DNA of 16,453 nt, from NCBI GenBank assembly GCA_964464625.1, contig CAYXKD010000046.1, positions 1 through 16,453 on the forward strand, given 5' to 3'. How positions within the stretch are numbered: the first letter of the stretch is position 1; the number at the start of each line of letters is the position of its first letter. Below the pieces are notes generated by a model, which was not told the origin of the DNA, did no database searches, and saw only the letters and a list, made by a program, of their open reading frames with translations. The position numbers were made by a program, and so were the translations under genes. Origin of the DNA: JAAZIN01 sp964464625. Its GTDB lineage: Bacteria > Bacillota > Dethiobacteria > DTU022. Positions 14,212 through 16,453 of the stretch are shown here, one piece after another.

Positions 14212-14874
14212 TTATTTTTTTATCCCCACCGGTGTTACCCATACCTCGAATTTTTTGAAGATAAAATCGGTGATTATCGCCAGCAAAGCTGCAGGTATGG
14301 CCCCTGTAAGAATAAGATGGTTGTTCTGCATGGTGATCCCCCTGTAGATCAGATCGCCCAGTCCGCCCGCACCGACAAACGTAGCCAGAGTGGCCACCCC
14401 GATGGTGATCACCGTTGAAGTGCGGATCCCGGCCATGATCACCGGCAAAGCCAGGGGCAATTCAACCATGTAAAGGATCTGCCACAGTGTCATGCCCATG
14501 CCCTTTCCCACCTCGATGGTCGAGGGGTCCACCTCCAGGATACCGGTATAGGTGTTGCGCAATATGGGCAGCAAGGCGTAGATCGTCAGGGCGATAATCG
14601 CGTTGGTCTTCCCTATGCCGACCAGAGGCAGCATAAAGCCCAGCAGGGCCAGGCTTGGTATGGTTTGAGCGACAGCCGTAACCCCGATGATGGGTTCGGC
14701 AAATTTCCGGAAATCAGTCAGCACTATCCCCAGGGGAACCGCGATTAGAATTGCAAGGAACATGGCGACAAAAACCAGTAAGATATGATCCTTCAGCGCC
14801 AGTGAGATCAGATCTTTCCGCTGCAAAAACGTCTCAAATAATACCATAAAGAAACCTTGATTACCCATCAGCAT
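14212..14874 (-). CDS. Osmoprotectant ABC transporter permease (OpuCB type)
   Basis: An integral membrane protein of 220 residues with about five or six hydrophobic helices, beginning near ISLALKDHILLVFVAMFLAI. The ABC-permease EAA loop is present as VGKGMGMTLWQILYMVELPL, followed by ALPVIMAGIRTS. FVGAGGLGDLIYRGI is also typical of quaternary-amine permeases. ATG 14874, with GGGAG close upstream, overlaps the ATPase end by 14 bp; ATG 14868 is the alternative with better spacing. A longer frame to 14958 lies wholly inside the ATPase gene and is unlikely. OpuC-type systems usually have two different permease genes. Here only one lies between the ATPase and the binding protein, so it probably works as a homodimer. 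Confidence 0.91.
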   Translation of the reverse strand: MLMGNQGFFMVLFETFLQRKDLISLALKDHILLVFVAMFLAILIAVPLGIVLTDFRKFAEPIIGVTAVAQTIPSLALLGFMLPLVGIGKTNAIIALTIYALLPILRNTYTGILEVDPSTIEVGKGMGMTLWQILYMVELPLALPVIMAGIRTSTVITIGVATLATFVGAGGLGDLIYRGITMQNNHLILTGAIPAALLAIITDFIFKKFEVWVTPVGIKK

Positions 14875-15997
14875 TGACTCCCTTTTTGTTTCCCCACTCC
14901 GAGATACCTTGAATGATACTTGTTTTGGTAATGAGCCCTTTAATTTTACCTTTTTCAACTACCGGAACGGCATTGACTGATCCGTTGGCAAACAATGCTG
15001 TAATTTCGGCCATCGTTTCGTCGGTGCGGACCTTAGGCACCTCTCTTTCCATAATGTCGGCAACAGTTTTATCCTCATCCTGGTAATGGCCGGTTAAATT
15101 GCCCAAGGCAACCACCCCCAGCAGCTCGCCTTCCTTATTTGAAACAAAGAGCCGGTCCACTTTTTCCCTCTTTGTCACGCGCAAAGCCTCCGCCAGGCCC
15201 CGCCGGGGCCCCACGGTGACTATCCTCTTCTGCATCAAATCCGCGGCTTTGGGTTCCCCCAAATCGGCGGCAAGCCTCTCCTTGCCGATAAATTCCCGCA
15301 CAAAGCTGTTCGCCGGGTGTCGCAGAATCCTGTCCGGCGTATCGACCTGGATGGCGCTGCCCTCCTTCATAATGGCGATCCGGTTCGATATCTTCAGCGC
15401 CTCATCCATGTTGTGAGTGACAAAGATGATCGTCTTCTGAATTTCCTCCTGCAGTTTGAGGAGCTCCTCCTGCAGCTGTTCGCGGCTGATGGGATCAAGA
15501 GCGCTGAAGGGCTCGTCCATCAGGATGATCTGGGGATCGCCCGCCAGGGCCCTGATCACCCCAATACGTTGTTGCTGGCCCCCCGACAGCTCACTGGGGT
15601 AGCGCTTCCTGTAGATCGAAGGCTCCATACCCACCATATCGAGGAGCTCGTCAGCCCTCTTTTCGTACTTTTCCCTGGGCCATTTTTTCAGTTTGGGGAC
15701 AAGGCCAATATTGTCCCCGATGGTCATATGAGGCATCAAACCGATCTGTTGAATGACATAGCCGATGTTTCTTCTCAGCTCGACGGGGTTCTGTTTTTTT
15801 ATATCCCCTCCTTCAATCAGTATTTGGCCGCTGCTGGGTTCTATCAGGCGGTTTATCATCTTGAGAGAGGTTGTTTTACCGCAACCGGAAGGGCCGATCA
15901 GGGAAAAGAGCTCCCCCTTTTTCATCCTCAAATCAATACCCCGCAGCGCAAGAAACTCATTGTCATACTTTTTTGTTACGTTTCTGAATTCTATCAC
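14861..15997 (-). CDS. opuCA: Osmoprotectant ABC transporter ATP-binding protein with two CBS domains
   Basis: A 378-residue cytoplasmic ATPase of the OpuCA type. Walker A is GPSGCGKTT (35-43), the Q-loop lies at VIQQIGLMPH, the signature is LSGGQQQRIGV (137-147), Walker B is IILMDEP (157-163), and the switch histidine is H195 in FVTHNMDEA. The C-terminal part has two CBS domains, about 252-305 and 312-366, which in such transporters sense ionic strength or bind nucleotides such as c-di-AMP (known for relatives, not shown here). The start is GTG 15997 with GGGGGAA 8 nt upstream. It is the first gene of the operon and its leader contains a structured RNA with a terminator. Confidence 0.95.
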   Translation of the reverse strand: MIEFRNVTKKYDNEFLALRGIDLRMKKGELFSLIGPSGCGKTTSLKMINRLIEPSSGQILIEGGDIKKQNPVELRRNIGYVIQQIGLMPHMTIGDNIGLVPKLKKWPREKYEKRADELLDMVGMEPSIYRKRYPSELSGGQQQRIGVIRALAGDPQIILMDEPFSALDPISREQLQEELLKLQEEIQKTIIFVTHNMDEALKISNRIAIMKEGSAIQVDTPDRILRHPANSFVREFIGKERLAADLGEPKAADLMQKRIVTVGPRRGLAEALRVTKREKVDRLFVSNKEGELLGVVALGNLTGHYQDEDKTVADIMEREVPKVRTDETMAEITALFANGSVNAVPVVEKGKIKGLITKTSIIQGISEWGNKKGVNADG

Positions 15998-16045
15998 CTT
16001 GGCTATTCCCCCAGTACAGCTTTCCTTTACCAGTGCATTTTGGCC

Positions 16046-16103
16046 AAAAAAAACCCGGGCCCCCTGAACCTTTCTACGATGGATACGCTAGAAAAGGTTA
16101 GGG
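16046..16103 (-). terminator. Intrinsic terminator in the leader of the osmoprotectant operon
   Basis: On the minus strand 16103-16089 pairs with 16076-16062 (core AACCTTT with AAAGGTT, and CCCT with AGGG), with small bulges. A G/C-rich run GGCCCGGG and eight T (16053-16046) follow. It lies 48 nt before the GTG start of the ATPase gene, so transcripts from the upstream promoter must pass it to reach the operon. Confidence 0.75.
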
Positions 16104-16348
16104 TACTCAGGTTTCGCCTTTCGACTCGCCTTAAACCACCCGAAGATAGTCTACCATTGACCCCATTGAACCAAGGGGAGTCCCAGCCTTAGCTGTTTCC
16201 CATTTTTCAGCCTAGATTTCAGCTCTAAACACAGCCCGCTTATACAAATCTACATTTGTTGTAGTATATGCCATGCATATCTGCACTCACAGGCTAGCTT
16301 ACCGACTGGGCCTATTTCATGGTAACATATAAGCTATAACGTTAATTT
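16046..16348 (-). ncRNA. Structured leader RNA or standalone ncRNA (raiA-type possible)
   Basis: No protein frame fits this stretch. Read leftward from a promoter near 16355, the transcript can form ATATGC-ATG-GCATAT (16280-16266), ACAAAT-GTAG-ATTTGT (16259-16244), CCCC/GGGG (16178-16175 with 16164-16161), ACUAUC-UUCG-GGUGGU (16150-16135), and GGUUU/AAACC (16137-16133 with 16114-16110). The last encloses a GUC-GAAA-GGC hairpin. A terminator with eight U closes it. C(UUCG)G and GAAA tetraloops are typical of real folded RNAs. The pattern reminds me of the raiA RNA found in Bacillota, but I judge that from memory only. It matches no T-box, cobalamin, glycine, lysine or ydaO core that I could recognise. 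The existence of a folded RNA is moderately sure; the class is open. Confidence 0.55.
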
Positions 16349-16354
16349 TATAAG

Positions 16355-16383
16355 ACTATAACACAGGTAAAATTTGAATGCAA
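16355..16383 (-). promoter_or_regulatory. Extended -10 promoter of the leader RNA and osmoprotectant operon
   Basis: On the minus strand TTGCAT (16383-16378) is followed by 17 nt and TATAGT (16360-16355), preceded by TGT to give an extended -10. Transcription would start near 16348, about 350 nt before the ATPase gene. I see no other convincing promoter between here and that gene. Confidence 0.65.
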
Positions 16384-16453
16384 ACCCTGAATCATACAGC
16401 ACTGTGTCAATACCTAGCGGGTAAAATTCCTCATTCCAGAAAAACAATTTTAA
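16384..16453. other. Window edge, AT-rich, no gene seen
   Basis: No open frame or RNA gene is evident. A lone TTGACA on the minus strand (16410-16405) has no -10 partner at the right distance. Confidence 0.4.

Noticed and set aside
14875..14958. Longer N terminus for the osmoprotectant permease
   Set aside because: It would lie wholly inside the ATPase coding region and adds a charged, non-family stretch; the internal ATG with GGGAG upstream fits better.
15317..16192. Open frame of 291 codons on the plus strand
   Set aside because: It runs antisense through the ATPase gene with its Walker and CBS motifs and into the leader; it has no family-like sequence and no ribosome site.
16090..16200. 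T-box, cobalamin, glycine, lysine or ydaO riboswitch
   Set aside because: GGGUGGU looked T-box-like, but the conserved UGGNACCGCG segment is absent, and none of the other cores could be recognised.
16020..16200. Remnant of a transposase or insertion-sequence end
   Set aside because: A short translatable stretch before a TAG looked suggestive, but there are no terminal repeats or transposase motifs, and the hairpins explain the sequence better.

Overview
The window looks like part of the chromosome of an anaerobic, probably clostridial, Bacillota (inference). The signs are strong AGGAGG-type ribosome binding sites, frequent TTG and GTG starts, a corrinoid methyltransferase pair, a feoA-feoB-FeoC-DtxR iron operon, and an OpuC-type osmoprotectant ABC transporter with CBS domains. 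I see no phage, insertion sequence, CRISPR array, tRNA or rRNA. Base composition looks even along the genes.

Region 1 (1-1547, minus strand) holds the first 45 codons of an FAD-binding oxidoreductase. Upstream of it is a GntR-type regulator whose long C-terminal half is not the usual UTRA or FCD ligand domain and resembles a degenerate HEPN domain.

Region 2 (1548-1804) is a compact divergent control region. A rightward TTGACA-17-TATATT promoter and a leftward extended -10 share one perfect 16-bp palindrome, a likely operator for the GntR protein.

Region 3 (1805-9703, plus strand) is a six-gene catabolic operon. It encodes a TAXI-type TRAP binding lipoprotein, a fused TRAP permease, a non-pyrrolysine MttB-family methyltransferase, its corrinoid protein, an MmgE/PrpD-family enzyme and an octopine/nopaline-dehydrogenase-family enzyme. 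Two intercistronic hairpins punctuate it, and a strong intrinsic terminator ends it. The simplest reading is import of a small carboxylated N-methyl compound, corrinoid-dependent demethylation, and further conversion by the last two enzymes. The exact substrate cannot be read from the sequence, and I do not know a described pathway with this gene set.

Region 4 (9889-13225, plus strand) is the ferrous-iron uptake operon feoA-feoB-feoC-like-dtxR. Its promoter is followed by two tandem 16-bp GTTAG...CTAAC palindromes, which are probable metal-regulator boxes. The regulator is the last gene, so the operon probably controls itself.

Region 5 (13244-16453, minus strand) is an osmoprotectant ABC operon (ATPase, one permease, binding lipoprotein). 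Ahead of it lies a leader of about 300 nt with its own extended -10 promoter, several well-formed hairpins including a C(UUCG)G stem, and an intrinsic terminator with eight T just before the ATPase gene. This is a standalone structured RNA (a raiA-type RNA is my best but uncertain guess) or a terminator-based leader switch. It and the catabolic operon are the two most interesting parts of the window.
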